Assembly: GCA_958450325.1 (NCBI GenBank)
Contig: OY288257.1
Span: 17,379,873-17,443,872, forward strand
DNA length: 64,000 nucleotides
DNA from: Agrostemma githago
Lineage: Eukaryota; Streptophyta; Magnoliopsida; Caryophyllales; Caryophyllaceae
Reading direction: 5' to 3'
Below the pieces are notes generated by a model, which saw only the letters and a list, made by a program, of their open reading frames with translations, did not search any database and was not told the origin of the DNA. How positions within the stretch are numbered: the first letter of the stretch is position 1; each line of letters begins with the position of its first letter. Shown piece by piece: positions 36,416 to 48,264 of the stretch. The position numbers and the translations under genes are program-made.

Positions 36416-37067
36416 TTCTAAGGCGGAGGTTACCCTTAAGCGTATGAGTCTTTGGCTTTGTGGGGTTTGCTTTACCTCGCATTCTCTTTCTGCCAAGTGT
36501 CGGCACGGGTCGGGGTTCCGATTTTGTTGCACCCCCTGATTGCGGTGATGGAGTTGCTTGTTTTTTCATTTACGGCATCCCTCGGCCGCTCGCTCCATCT
36601 TTGTCTCCTGGCAATGTTGTGGGGCCTGTTGGGTTTGGTTTTCTTGACGTGGCTTCTCTAGATCGCTTGTTGTCGTTAGGGGTGCGCACTATGAAATCTA
36701 TCCCTCCCAGATGCCGCCTTGGGATTTCTAGGGTTTTCAGGGGGGCCCTCGATGCGGTGGCTGACTCCCCTGGTGATATTTCTCGCTGGGTTAGCTTGCT
36801 TATTTTGCCTCTCTATATTCTTAAGTCGTTTTCCCCCAGGAGTAACCTTGAGTGTAAAGCTGTCGTGAAATGCCAGTGTCAGGAGGAGTGTATTACCAAT
36901 GCCATTCGTACTTGGCGTGCCCCTGGTGGTATTACTCAGCTTATGCAGGAGACCTTAGCTGAGGAGGGTCATTCTCTTCTTCTGGAGGAGGACCTTGACT
37001 CTAGTGAGGTTAACTTGCGGCAGTGTCGGCGGAAGATTTGTGATGGTCATTACGCTGTCGCTGTCCG
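36416..37067 (+). pseudogene. R2-like LINE copy 1, N-terminal coding part
   Basis: Encodes the zinc-finger-like segment LCGVCFTSHSLSAKCRHG (C-x2-C...C-x-H) and, after a frameshift near 36510, the region leading to the RT (GISRVFRGALDAVADSPGD, then ALLEEDL-type helices). The coding is cut by the CACTA insertion at 37068 and resumes at 48265. The ORF that reads on to 37134 ends in CACTA sequence and is not natural. The true start codon is not clear. Confidence 0.6.
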
Positions 37068-37250
37068 CACTAGTAGAAAAAGGTGGAATTGCTGCTCCTC
37101 ATTTGAGGCGTTTTTGGTAATTAGCTGCAATTAAATTATTATTTTTTTAAGAAAAATGCTTGGTTGAGTCGTTTTTGGGATAAATTGCAAAAAAAATAAA
37201 AAAAAAATTAGAGGTGTTGCGTTTTGGTAGACGCCTCTCCCCTCTATCTA
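37068..37250. repeat. CACTA left TIR and sub-terminal repeats
   Basis: CACTAGTAGAAAAAGGTGGA is the terminal inverted repeat. ATTTGAGGCGTTTTTGG follows, with a further GTAGACGCCTC motif near 37230. Confidence 0.75.
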
Positions 37251-37399
37251 TTTTAATTTTTTTAAAAAAATTGAAATGAAGCCCCTACCCTCCTTACCCA
37301 CAATCCTTACCCGGTTATCCTTTTGTCAAACCCTAAAACAAAGCCCAAACTCCCTCATCCCCGACAACAACAAACACGAAATCCCAAACCCAGAATTTC

Positions 37400-37470
37400 A
37401 TGGCTGTCACACCAGAACTCCGTCGGTCGCTGCTCCATTTCAACGCCGTCGTATTTCTGCTCACTGTTTG
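37400..37470 (+). pseudogene. Possible captured first exon, unidentified gene
   Basis: ATG at 37400 opens MAVTPELRRSLLHFNAVVF and the frame runs to a TTTG/GTAATT splice-donor-like site at 37470/37471. Upstream is a C/A-rich leader typical of plant 5' UTRs (AAACCCTAAAACAAAG...). I do not recognise the protein. The L1 insertion at 37611 separates it from what follows. Confidence 0.35.
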
Positions 37471-37638
37471 GTAATTTTGCCGGAATTCAACCTTTGATTT
37501 GATTTGATGACGAGTTTTTCTTTGGAATCCCTTATCATCAGATCTACAGCCGCCTGGCCTTTGCGCCTTTCACGTCGCAGCCTTGTCCTCACCGTCACGC
37601 CATCTATTGTTTTTTTTTTGGTGAAGGGTAAGTATGTA

Positions 37639-40600
37639 TTAAAAAATGATGATCAATGTACAAATGAATGGCTTATGTAACCATCTAGCATCTCTAGTCC
37701 GTAAAGGGTATTTAATCATGGCCTTAATTCTATTCCGAACATCCAATTTAATCATCTTAACTACATGCTGGGGACACTGCACTGCTCCTTCAATTCTACA
37801 CAAGTTCCGTTGCCTCCAAACATGATAGATCATGGCATTGAAAAGTGCTCGGATGATGTTGCATTGCAACTTAGATCCTCGCACCTTGCAAGCCCAAAGC
37901 AACGCACCAGTGCTAGGGATGTGCTTCTTCGTCCACTCTCGTAAGCTCTTAACAATCTTGGAACTCCACTCACAATCAAAGAATAGATGCTCCAAACTTT
38001 CTTCATGGGCCTCACATAAAAACAACGGTCAGAATCCGCAACTCCAAATCGAACCAGATTAATCCTAGTGTTTAAAGCTCGCCTAAACACAAGCCACGAT
38101 ATGAAGCTATGTATAGGGATGCTCCAACCACTCCAGACGAGACGAGCCCAAGGCACATTCGGTTTGTGAGCCCGAATACCCTCATAACCCTCCGAGATCA
38201 TATAACAGGATCGTGAACCATGCCAGAGATCATTCACAAACATATGTTTAATTTTGTCCTTAGCCTGACATATTTTTCGCCAAGCCCAGGTGACATCCGT
38301 GTTAGGCTGGTAATCACGCCAGTCACGCCCTTTGAGGTAGACGGAATTAACCCACCTAACCCAAAGACGATCCGGTTGATCAAAAATCCAAGACGCTAAC
38401 TTAGCCACCGCAGCCTGATTCCAAATAGTCAGGTCTCGAAGTCCTAATCCTCCTTCCAATTTAGGGCAGCAAATCTTCTCCCAACTCACCAGAGCACGAT
38501 TATTACCTTCCACCCCGCCATTCCATAAGAAATTGCGACATAAAGAAATAATTCAGGTCATAACATAAGACGGGATAATAAACACCATTGCCCAGTAGTT
38601 GTGAAGCTGAGACAGCACAGACTGCACCAAGGTCAGTCTCCCTGCATAAGATAACTTTCGCGCGCCAATACTCGATATTCTCGAGATGATTCGCGCAATC
38701 AAACACTCACAATCAAGTTTTCCAATACGAGTACATTGGATCGGGAGACCCAAGTAACGAAAGGGTAACGTACCTTCAACACAGCCCGAAAATTGAAGAA
38801 TAGCAGCTTTCTTACCTTCATCTACCCCAGCGAAGTAGGCGTGTGACTTGCCTATGCTTAAACTCAGACCCGAGGCCCTGCTAAAAGTAGCAAAGGCCCT
38901 CCACAAGAATTCCATAGACGGCGTATCCCCTTTGCAAAAGAGCAGAAGATCATCCGTGAACATGAGATGAGTGAGCTTCATCGAGGCACATTTCGGATGA
39001 TACTTAAACTTCTTGTCAATCTTACCATGGCTAAGGATGGGAGAAAAGTATTCCATACAAATAGTAAAAAGCAAAGGTGACATAGGATCACCCTGCCTTA
39101 AACCTCTTTTCCCCCAAAAAAAATCGAAAGAATCTCCATTAACACAAAGTGAATATGACACCGAAGTAACACATTCCATGATCAGAAGACGGAACTGGTC
39201 CCGGAATTCCAAGGCTCTAAGCATTTGATCAACAAATTCTCATTCCACACTATCATAGGCCTTGTGCAAATCCACCTTGAATAGGCATCTCGGGGATACA
39301 CGCCCTCTTCTATACATCTTAACAAGGTCCTGACAGATCAAAACGTTCTCTACAATACTCCGGCCCTCAATAAAACCGCCCTGTGTAGGCGAGATAATCT
39401 GGGGAAGAACCTTGGCCAGTCTAGAACAGATAATTTTAGCAATACACTTGTACACAACATTGCAGCACGCAATAGGCCTATATTCTTTCACAGACTGAGG
39501 TCGGCTCACTTTAGGAATTAGAGTAATGATAGCACAGTTCAGCTGTTTCAGCAGCTTACCTGAAACGAAGAAGTACTGAATAGCGCTAACCACGTCCCCT
39601 CCAACAATATCCCACGAATCAATAAAAAATTGACTCGTGAAACCGTCCGGGCTCAGTGCCTTGTCCCGATGAATAGCATGTAATGCCTTCTTGATTTCCG
39701 TCTTAGTCACATCAGCCAAGAGGGCAATTTTATGCTCAGCCGAGCACACACGTCCCATTCGGACCGTGTCCACACACACAGGCTCAATCGTTTTAGAATC
39801 CCCTAACAGCGAGAGATAATACCGAAGGGAGGCTGATTCAATCTCGGCCTTGTTCGAGCACTCCACTCCCTCAGCATCCGCGAGCATCCTGACAGCATTA
39901 TGCGCACGTCGGGCTCTCAAAAGACCATGAAAATAAGCGGAGTTGACATCACCCTCTTTAATCCATCTTTGTTTCGCCTTTTGAGACCAAAAATCAGCGC
40001 GCGCAGCTTGAAGCAAACGCACAACCGCATTAGCATCTGATTCTTCACGCAAAAGAGCCTCCGAGCGATCGGTCCTCATGCGTACCTGCAGGTCTGCCAG
40101 ACCAGTTTCTGCCAGGGCACGTCGATTCTCGATATCTGCGAAAGACGAAGAGTTCAGTAACTTCAGGGGCGCCTTCAGCTTCCTCATTTTCGAAACTAAT
40201 TGGAATATCTTGGTACCGACAATATGCCCATCCCAATTTGTCCCAACGCAATCCAAAAAATCGAGAGAGCAACTCCACATATTCATATACTTGAAAGATC
40301 GATTCTTCCTATTCGGGGGATTCCCAAATTGAACAATACACGGACAATGGTCGAAAGTCCCTTCCGGTAAGAAATGAGCAAAACCATCCGGATACAATCG
40401 CACCATATCATCATTCACCAAACACCGGTCAATTCGGCTAAAGACTCTAGTCTCCAGGATTTTATGCTTATTATTCCAAGTGAACCAAGAGCCAGAAGCC
40501 CGAAAATCACCAATTTCACAATTCGCCAAGCAATCACGAAATTGGTTCATTTCCTCCTCCGACGAATTACCCCCGAGTCTCTCTCGAGCGTCAATAACAC

Positions 40601-41033
40601 AATTGAAATCACCCATAATCATCCAAGGCCCCCTACGAGCATAAGATTCAAGGGTACGCCAAAGGACACTCCGATCCGACAAGGAGTTAAATGCGTACAC
40701 AAACGTCAACAAATAACTCTTCCCATTAGACGTAGTGACTTTGACATGAATGCTTTGAGCAGTGTACTCCAAGATCATCAAATTAACCTTGTCATGCTTC
40801 CAAAGAAGCCAAACACGGCCACCCTCACCACAGTGACTGTTAGTAGTAATACTCCAATCAGAGAAAACATTTTGATGTACTTTCGCATACGCTTTATTCT
40901 TTATTTTCGTCTCCAGTAAACCAAAGACATCTACTTGCTGTTTCCTTATAAACTCACTAATAGCACGCTGTTTATTTATGTTACACATACCGCGCACATT
41001 CCAAAACCCGATATTATGTATTTGCATGGACAA
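37639..41033 (-). pseudogene. L1 ORF2: APE endonuclease and reverse transcriptase
   Basis: The N-terminus is an exonuclease-endonuclease-phosphatase domain with GFWNVRG, LLETK, MGDFN and FDHCP motifs (about aa 8-240). The RT follows with KEYRPIACCNVVYK, KVDLHKAYD, RQGDPMSPLLF and FTDDLLLF as the catalytic motif. A zinc-binding C-terminus (RCFLCEAHEESLEHLFFDC) ends near 37900. Breaks: TGA at 39240-39242 where Trp would be expected, TGA at 38553-38555, and a +1 frameshift near 38022. Complete length would be about 1130 aa. Confidence 0.9.
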
Positions 41034-42294
41034 CTACTTCCAACCCAACCCCATCATTTCTCACATCTGCATCTTTCCTAGGTGATCCTACTACCATATC
41101 GACATAGGATACCCCTTTCTCGACTTCGTTAGTTGGCCTCAAAACCTTAGTCAACACTCCACCCGGACCCTGAGTACCGTATTTCACAATAGGAGGAACC
41201 GAGCTACCATTCCCGTTAGTAGCAGCGGGTTTGGCAGCAGTTAACAGCCTCGGTTGGGGCTGTTTCGCAGCAGACCCCTCCGCGCCCTTTTTCTGTTTCT
41301 GTTCCTGTCTTGCGTTCTTTAACTCATCTTTCCTACATTCCTTCGTCTCATGACCATACCCTTTACATTTGGTACACCATATTGGCTTCCATTCATACTT
41401 CACAAAAAGTTCATTCATATTCCCTTTTTCATCCAAGAATTTGACTTCATTCTTAAATTTTTTACCCACCCTCGCCATAACCATGACTCTAGCATACCCA
41501 AGTCTAGAACGTTCTTCCGTAGCCAAGTCAGACTTGATGTACGGACCAACAAGGGAGGCAATCCGGGGCAAACATCTACCCCAAAATTTCAAGGGTAAGT
41601 CGTGCAACTGAATCCACACCGGAACTTCATGAACATTATTCTTATCTAATTTAGCATCCGGGGTCCATTCTTTAATAATCAAAGGCTTATTGTCGAACAT
41701 AAAAAGACCATGATCAAGAATTTTTACCTTAGCTGCCTTGTCCTTGAATTGGACTAAGAAAATACCATTTGGAAGGAAAGAAATCTTGTCAATTCCGTGT
41801 TCTTTCCATATCCTTCTCACAAACCCTTCAACAACTTCCCACGGTGGATTAGCACCCATAATGAAATAGTACACATCAGTACTCCAAAATTCGATCTCCT
41901 CATCCACATCATCTTCTGAAAAACGTAATATTTCCTCATCGTCGTCCATGTCAATGACTCGCTTCCCGTCCCTCTGTTGCCAGCCCCCCGTCTCTGCCGC
42001 CATCTCCGGCCCAGTTTCCGGAACAAAATCCGGAATGATCTCATCCTCCACGTCCGAAACGTAATTCAACCCCGGAATGTCATTTATCCTTTCATTCCTC
42101 GAGTTTTTCGAGCTGTCATCCAAGTTTGCATTCTTCACAACTTTATGTAAACTGTCCTCTTTTGCCTTCTTCGTGATTGGTTTCATTGTCGTAGTCCCTT
42201 TTGAGACCACCTTAGATTTCTGCCTCATCCGGTAATCATACGAGACTACACGTTTGCCCGCCAAGTCGACGGCTGGCCGGAAAACGTAACACAC
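41014..42294 (-). CDS. L1 ORF1: DUF4283-type RNA-binding protein (426 aa)
   Basis: An unbroken frame upstream of ORF2. The acidic N-terminal third is followed by a DUF4283-like domain (about aa 140-300, with EVPVWIQLHDLPLKFWG). A zinc knuckle CTKCKGYGHETKEC (C-x2-C-x4-H-x4-C) comes at about aa 325. The C-terminus is Lys/Gln-rich, then variable. This is the typical plant L1 nucleic-acid chaperone. The first Met is at 42294; an internal Met near aa 22 is an alternative. Confidence 0.88.
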   Translation of the reverse strand: MCYVFRPAVDLAGKRVVSYDYRMRQKSKVVSKGTTTMKPITKKAKEDSLHKVVKNANLDDSSKNSRNERINDIPGLNYVSDVEDEIIPDFVPETGPEMAAETGGWQQRDGKRVIDMDDDEEILRFSEDDVDEEIEFWSTDVYYFIMGANPPWEVVEGFVRRIWKEHGIDKISFLPNGIFLVQFKDKAAKVKILDHGLFMFDNKPLIIKEWTPDAKLDKNNVHEVPVWIQLHDLPLKFWGRCLPRIASLVGPYIKSDLATEERSRLGYARVMVMARVGKKFKNEVKFLDEKGNMNELFVKYEWKPIWCTKCKGYGHETKECRKDELKNARQEQKQKKGAEGSAAKQPQPRLLTAAKPAATNGNGSSVPPIVKYGTQGPGGVLTKVLRPTNEVEKGVSYVDMVVGSPRKDADVRNDGVGLEVVVHANT

Positions 42295-42392
42295 AAGAGC
42301 CGCCGGAAACCCTGTTCTATCGCCTGTTTTCGCTAGGGTTTTCAGAGGTTTTTTTTTTTATTTTGAAGGTTATTATCCCCGCCATCGATTGT

Positions 42393-42800
42393 TGTTTACC
42401 ATATTCTGGTGTAAAGTCTGTCTGCTTTCCCCCAATAATTTTTTCCCAAATCAATTGGAAATTATATACTTGTATTTAGTTTGTCTTGTTTAGATCTACA
42501 ACTACTACTCAACAATGTCGATTTCTATTTCTTCCTTATCTTCATTTTTTTTTAATTCGCTTTATATTGTCCGGTACATTTAAAGCACACGATTTTCTGA
42601 ATTTCTGGTGATCGATTTAAGGTTTTTCGATCCTGTTATTTTAATTTCTGCTTGTTTTTTTTTGTTCTACGTGATATTTTAACTTTTTTGGGGACTTTAT
42701 TTTATGATTTAGTATCTAAATGGTTTTGTATGTGGTTGTTGTCGGATTGTCTCATCTGGGTTATTTTAATCATGATCTGGAAATCTGTCAAACACAATGT
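42393..42800. other. CACTA interior, T-rich leader with no gene
   Basis: T-rich DNA between the L1 and the peptidase-like fragment. It looks like an intron or UTR of a captured gene. No coding was recognised. Confidence 0.4.
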
Positions 42801-43112
42801 GAATCCAAAGGGGGAAAAGTTTGGAGTATTACTATGTGCAGAAGACTCAGTGTATGTGAAGAAGAAGTACGGCGGGTATTTTGGATATTTGTGAGAATGT
42901 TGAGGGAAGAAAGGGAGAAGTGGTATGTATTTCGAGTTGCTGGAAACGAATTCCCGAATGAAAAGGAAATTGAAACGTACGATGGGTTTGTGATTACTGG
43001 GAGTTGTAACAATGCTCATTCTAATGAAGTTTGGATTTGTAAACTCTTGGCTCTCCTCAACCATTTGGGTTCCTTGAAGGCTAAAGTTCTTGGCATTTGC
43101 TTTGGTCATCCG
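42800..43112 (+). pseudogene. Captured gamma-glutamyl-peptidase-like (class-I GATase) exon
   Basis: Codes KFGVLLCAEDSVYVKKKYGGYFG and, after a one-base frameshift near 42890, VFRVAGNEFPNEKEIETYDG, then VITGSCNNAHSNEVWICKLL and VLGICFGH. The pattern matches plant GGP-type glutamine amidotransferases, including the nucleophile motif G-I-C-F-G-H. It ends at CATCCG/GTACCT, so the first exon with its splice donor was captured. The catalytic His/Glu half of the protein is missing. It lies within the CACTA ends, so it is a gene fragment carried by the transposon, unless it was there before insertion. Confidence 0.72.
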
Positions 43113-44340
43113 GTACCTCTCTTTGTTTTCTTTTACCTTCAAACTTACTTACTCCATCCGTCCGTATATGAGACATTTTTACATGTAGTAACATCTACCC
43201 ATCGACCTAAGGTTGATCTCCGACACAACTTTCTAATTTTAATTCTGGTATTGTATTAATTAGTTTTCATTACTATGTCAATATGAAAGTAACCATATTC
43301 AATACTCCCTTCGTCTTATTGATATAAGTGGCAAACACAATGAACAAGACGGAGGGAGTAAGTTAATTAATGTCTAAATAATCTCAGTGTTGTAGACTTG
43401 TGGCAGTCTTATGCTAGCCATTGTGTCTATTGTTATTCGAGGAGTGTAATTTTATTTAATTCTCATTTGTCTTAGGAACCAATTTGATCTCAAAATTACA
43501 AAATATAATGGCAGTTCATTATCTTACTTATGAATAAGACTTGATGTTTATATTTTTTACCTAAGAACATCAATTTGACAGTGGCTCTGCAGAAAGTTGC
43601 TTTAAGTTTTTTGTATTTCTTTGCTGGCCTACACATAAATATGCACGAAATTATTTGGTGGAAGTCTTAACTAATGGAACTCCACGCATGCTTAAGAAGG
43701 AACATGATCTGAATAATGTACCAAGCTTCGAGAACATTGCACCTTACTAGCCACATACTCATTTTATATTTGTTTATAGCATGATTTTGGTCAGTTCATT
43801 GAGTTGCAAAAAATTGTAATTGTTGGTAAACTGTATTGTAGAGTCAGATACTCGTGAAACTTTTCTTTATTGGTAGGTCAACACTACCGATACTTGTTAA
43901 CCTTTTACTTTTGATGTAACCATATACATGCCACCTCTTTTCTAACATATAATTTATTCTCCTTTCTATTCCTTAATTAGACCATCACTTAGGAGCATTT
44001 ACTTGGTTTCATTCTTGTATGAGTTTAGCATGTCTGGTATCAACAGTGTCCTACTGGTATGTTACTACGTTAACAAAGGAAAACTTTTGAGTCTGTAGTT
44101 TTTTTATATTTAACTTATTTTTGAGGATCCAAAGTTGAATCAACTTAGGTAGAAGTCAAAGATTTGTAAAATATATGCGCTACCTTATACATTATAACGG
44201 CAACTGTGTTCCATCCTCCAATCATATACTCCTACCTTATAAGGTATATTACTACTACGTTACCAAAGCACTTGTAAGTGCACTTTTGATCTTGCATATT
44301 CTATAGTAAAGATCAATAATATTGACATTCTTATCCTTTG
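43113..44340. other. CACTA interior, no supported gene; MITE pieces
   Basis: Mostly AT-rich intron-like sequence. A single Stowaway-like end (CTCCATCCGTCCGTATATGAG) is at 43152. I see no coding that I can defend. Confidence 0.4.
43305..43358. mobile_element. Very short Stowaway-type MITE (54 bp)
   Basis: CTCCCTTCGTCTTATT...AAGACGGAGGGAG with TA at 43303-43304 and 43359-43360. The two arms form most of the element, so it is a strongly deleted MITE. Confidence 0.55.
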
Positions 44341-44344
44341 AGCA

Positions 44345-44590
44345 GCCATATGAACAACATTTCAATAAGTGGTCAAATTCCTCGTGAGTTAGCGAGAATG
44401 CCTGGCCTGGTTCACTTCTAAGTTACTCTCCATGCAGATTTTTGATATCGTTCTTCAAGTATGGTATTTTCTAGGGAAAAAACTGAAACCATAGCCTTTT
44501 TCATTCTCGACTAACTTAGTAATGTTTCCTGCCTACTTAACAATAATAACCTTACAGGACATCTTCCACTAAAGTTATCCGAGTTTTGAA
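44345..44590 (+). pseudogene. LRR receptor-kinase-like gene fragment
   Basis: Two short exon-like pieces: HMNNISISGQIPRELARMPG at about 44349-44410, and LNNNNLTGHLPLKLSE at about 44537-44587. They fit successive leucine-rich repeats (LxxNxxxGxIPxEL) of plant LRR receptor kinases, split by an intron at the usual place. No kinase domain was found. A second captured fragment in the CACTA. Confidence 0.55.
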
Positions 44591-46747
44591 GTTTGTTTAT
44601 ACTGTATGTATCACGTACGGATTTTGTTTGATGTATCCCAATTGATTTTTTCCTGTTTATTTGCTGGCAGCTCCTGCATTTCCTAGTATTTTCTCTCACC
44701 TATTGCGGGCCAACATAAACTCCACTGTTTGATTCCTTGTGCCATTGATCAGGTCCGTCAATTATGTTTTCTTGTTTAGCTGTTAGCTCATTGCAGTAAG
44801 GAGTTTTTTTTATTCTTAGTTTCAGTTTTGTGATGCACGCTACACAAATGCTACTGGTTTATACATGTTTTGGGGTTATCTATGCGAACTGTTTTGATGC
44901 TCTATACATGATGTCGTATTGTTCCGTATAGGACTAAGTTGATGGTGTGAAGCTCCTGCGATATTTTTTTATGAAATTATGCTGCTATTTTATTCACTAT
45001 TTTGATCATATGCGGGGGAATGACCATATATCTTACTGTATAATTTTAAACTTTGGAGAAACTCTTACTCTATGATTTTACATTGATTTGCAGCTTAACA
45101 TCCCCCTTTCCACTAACCAAATAACAAAATTCATATATTTTCCCGCCTAAAATTATCCACAACAAAAATTTAAAAAGTATAGCAAATAAGCTAAGTGCGA
45201 ATCGAACCCTTAACCTCATGTGTGTGACCCCTTCTCCTTTCCAACTGCACTCTAATATCTTAATAATTTAAATATCACTACATCACATATAAGGCTATAC
45301 ACCACAGAAAGTATGTAATTAAGGAAATCTGATTGATTACATTGATTACGAAAATCACATGTTTAAAATGGAATATATCACATGCAATATTTAATATGGA
45401 ATGTATGATCAATTTTTTTTAAAAAAAGTATAAACATATTGTATTTCATTTTAACCAAATAGTTGCATTTATATCTTTCTGATCATATTCGAGACGGAAT
45501 ATTTGTAGAAAATATAATTGATTGATTGATTAGAATATATTACATACAATATTTAATATGGAATGTAGGATCAAATTTTTAAAAAAAAGTATAAACATAT
45601 TGAAATAGACTAAGATTAATATAAACATATTAAAAAAGTATCAATATATCACATACTAAGATTAATTTTCATTATTATCATGACTATAATAAATTACAAA
45701 TTTCATCTTAAAATAAGACAATATTAAGTCATACTTATTGAAATTAAGATATAAAATTAGTATATAAGATTATAATTAGAGTCTATGTTACGGATATATA
45801 CGAGATTGTAGTATATATCCCTAATATAATTTGAGATGGTAACAATAATATTGATAAAAAGTAATATTTAAATAATCGAATCCAATGGAATATCCCTAAG
45901 ATCATGTTCATCCATGAATTTTTCATTCTTGGATGGGACCTATTCATTCCACTTCATCATTTTTTTCTCAATTTTTTCATCTTAAAAAGGTCCTTCATCC
46001 AAGAATGAATTTTTTCATCTTGATTCTGTATTTCTGTGCAAATGTGCAATATAACAAATTCAGTGCAACCCCCTTAATTACTACGGAGTAATAGATTAAC
46101 TCCCCTATAATTTTCCCTTCTATTCATATTAGACTCATATTTGAGCCTTTGATTCTTTGGTTATGTAATACTGAAATTTATTTAATTTGACATGACCGGA
46201 TCCACTACTTATTAACCAAAATAATCCAACTATTAATCATTCGTACAAATTAGAATATTTTATTATAAATGAAAGACAACCATAATTTAGGAATGATTGA
46301 CTAAATTAACGTGCAAATTGGAATATTTAATTATAAATGAAAGACAATCATAATTTAGGAATGATATATGCACGAAAATAACTAAATTAACGTCTAAATG
46401 TAGCCTCATGACCGATATGGCAAATATATTTTACAGTCTCTATGATTTGTGTCAGTGTATACTAAATATCGAGAGTGTATATATACCAGCGGAAATACAT
46501 TTTTATATTTTTAATAACCATGACTGATATAAGATTGTAATTAAATATTATAATTGTAATCCCCTATTAGCTAAAAGAATAAAAAGTCTAAAAAAAAAAT
46601 TTTGCCTAAATTTTAATCTCTCAATTTGGACAAAATAAATATAACAAATAAGAAAAGAATCACACTCAATTATCAATCATATCATATAAAGAATAAATAT
46701 TTAAAAACTAATAATGGGTGTATCGATTAAAATAAATTGTAGAAATA
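44591..46747. other. CACTA interior, AT-rich, no gene seen
   Basis: Over 2 kb with only short random frames. Several locally repeated phrases (ACATACAATATTTAATATGGAATGTA near 45380 and 45540) suggest internal duplication. It probably includes the body of the Helitron that ends at 47287. Confidence 0.4.
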
Positions 46748-46749
46748 TA

Positions 46750-47075
46750 CTCCCTCCATCCCTAAAAGATTGTCCTATTTTTCCTATTATATGTGAGGAG
46801 TATTTTAATGAAACAAGACAATCTAGGTGAGTAGTAGTTGCTTAAATTTCTAACAACAGTTATGAACAATTTTTATGAACAGGTGATATATACTGAAATT
46901 ATAGAGAATAAGTACATCTAAACATCAAGAGTATAAAATTATACTCTATTTGAAAATAAATTAAAAGTGAATATACATTTCACAATTTACAAAAATTATT
47001 CTTACATTAAAAAAATATTTAAAAGAGAAATGATCGTCTCGAGAAATACGAATGACAAATAAAACACAGAGGTAG
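46750..47075. mobile_element. Possible Stowaway-like MITE (326 bp)
   Basis: Left end CTCCCTCCATCCCTAAAAG and right end ACACAGAGGTAG are weak inverted repeats with TA on both sides (46748-46749, 47076-47077). AT-rich, no coding. Confidence 0.45.
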
Positions 47076-47257
47076 TAATTTTTTGGACTATGTATTTCAG
47101 TATATTAGTTGAGGTCGTTATCTTGATTAATTATTTAATTTCAAATTATTTTATTATATCTAAATACATTGATAAAAATCATGAAAAAATATTGGGTTTC
47201 TAATTAAAATATATTTTGTATAAATAATTAACTAAAATAAATAATTTTTTATAAATA

Positions 47258-47287
47258 CCGTGCATACATGCACGGGGTCTATACTAG
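47258..47287 (+). mobile_element. Helitron 3' terminus
   Basis: A hairpin CCGTGCAT/ATGCACGG (47258-47275) is followed 8 bp later by CTAG at 47284-47287 and then T. Hairpin plus CTAG before T is the Helitron 3' end. I could not place the 5' TC end, so the length is unknown; it would be a non-autonomous Helitron. Confidence 0.6.
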
Positions 47288-48025
47288 TTATTCAGTAACC
47301 AAGCAGATTGAAAGCCCTCGGTACTTCCGATTTACAAGAAGTTAATTGTCGTTGGACTTAGAATATGGGTCTATAGGTATTTCCATAAATCTCCTAATTA
47401 TAATAATTTATTCCAAGACGTAGTTGACACTCGTACGAGTCGTACCTAATATATCCACAGATTGGTCCCAACTCTTGACCCTAAAACCAACCTAAAATTC
47501 CAAGCCATCGGTAGATAGAGGTGACTGAGTTTCAAGCATGTTATTCTCTTTTCTTTATTACATTTATTAATAATCATTAGTCATTAGCCATTACTCATTT
47601 GCTCCTGCGTTGAACTAACAGCTATGAACTATTAGTCAACCTTTTGCTAATGAATATAGTTTTTCATGAGATCTCCATGATCTTATATTTCTTTTATCTA
47701 GTAATGTAAGAGGTTTAACTTCTCATTTAAAGATGTATTTGTATTAGACTTTCAATTTCTAGGTTTTGATCTCCTACAAACAAGAACCCTACAATTACGG
47801 TGGAGATGGGATGAATAAATTGCAAGACAAATGAGCTTCATTTTACAAGTGTACAAGTGTTTAGTAAAATATTTATATTACTTTTTTTAGACTTGTATTG
47901 GGGATTTGATGGAATGGATGATGTAATACATTTGGTATAAATTTATTAATTTGCATATAAATTTTAGACTACTAAATTTTAAAATTTTGTATTTTTAAAT
48001 ATATTTTTGATTCATTGCTAATTTT
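47288..48025. other. CACTA interior between Helitron end and sub-terminal repeats
   Basis: AT-rich sequence with no supported gene or RNA. Confidence 0.4.
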
Positions 48026-48029
48026 TATT

Positions 48030-48261
48030 TTTATTTTTTTAGATTACTATTTGAGGCGTCAATTTAATAAAACGCCGCAAATTAAGTGGACTATTTGAGG
48101 CGTCTTTTTTAAAAAAAGCAGCAAAAAAGCTGTTTATTTGCGGCGTTTTATAGACGCTGCACCTCAATATTCTATTTGCTGCCACACAATTTGCAACATC
48201 ATGAAAAACGCCTCAAATAGGGGTTTTTTTGGAGCCGCAAATTACCTTTTTTCTACTAGTG
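48030..48261. repeat. CACTA right TIR and sub-terminal repeats
   Basis: Several copies of TTTGAGGCGT and GCCGCAAAT/ATTTGCGGCG in both orientations between 48048 and 48245, then TTTTTTCTACTAGTG. The density is higher than at the left end. Confidence 0.78.
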
Positions 48262-48264
48262 CCG

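Larger units (their letters stand above)
37611..42379 (-). mobile_element. Plant L1 LINE inserted in the CACTA
   Basis: Flanked by a 13-bp duplication CGCCATCKATTGT (37598-37610 and 42380-42392) with one mismatch. The 3' end, on the minus strand, is a run of about ten A (37610-37619 on the + strand). It has ORF1 (41014-42294) and ORF2 (37639-41033), overlapping by 20 bp. This is essentially full length, with a short 5' UTR of about 85 bp including a T-run near 42350. Confidence 0.9.
37068..48261. mobile_element. Non-autonomous CACTA transposon with captured sequences
   Basis: Ends are CACTAGTAGAAAAA and its inverse TTTTTTCTACTAGTG, flanked by CCG at 37065-37067 and 48262-48264. Both ends carry sub-terminal copies of TTTGAGGCGT and ATTTGCGGCG motifs in both orientations, the pattern expected of CACTA transposase-binding arrays. 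The interior (11.2 kb, or 6.4 kb without the L1) holds no transposase frame but several gene-like fragments, an L1, MITEs and a Helitron end. The empty site in unit 2 is 53945-53947. Confidence 0.88.

Noticed and set aside
36460..37134. 224-codon ORF reading through 37068
   Set aside because: Its last 22 codons are CACTA terminal sequence created by the insertion.
41817..42044. Other-frame ORFs over the L1 and Athila genes
   Set aside because: Shadows of the real coding frames; no independent domain.
42800..43112. Functional gamma-glutamyl peptidase gene
   Set aside because: Only one exon, with a frameshift near 42890 and no second half of the catalytic domain within the CACTA.
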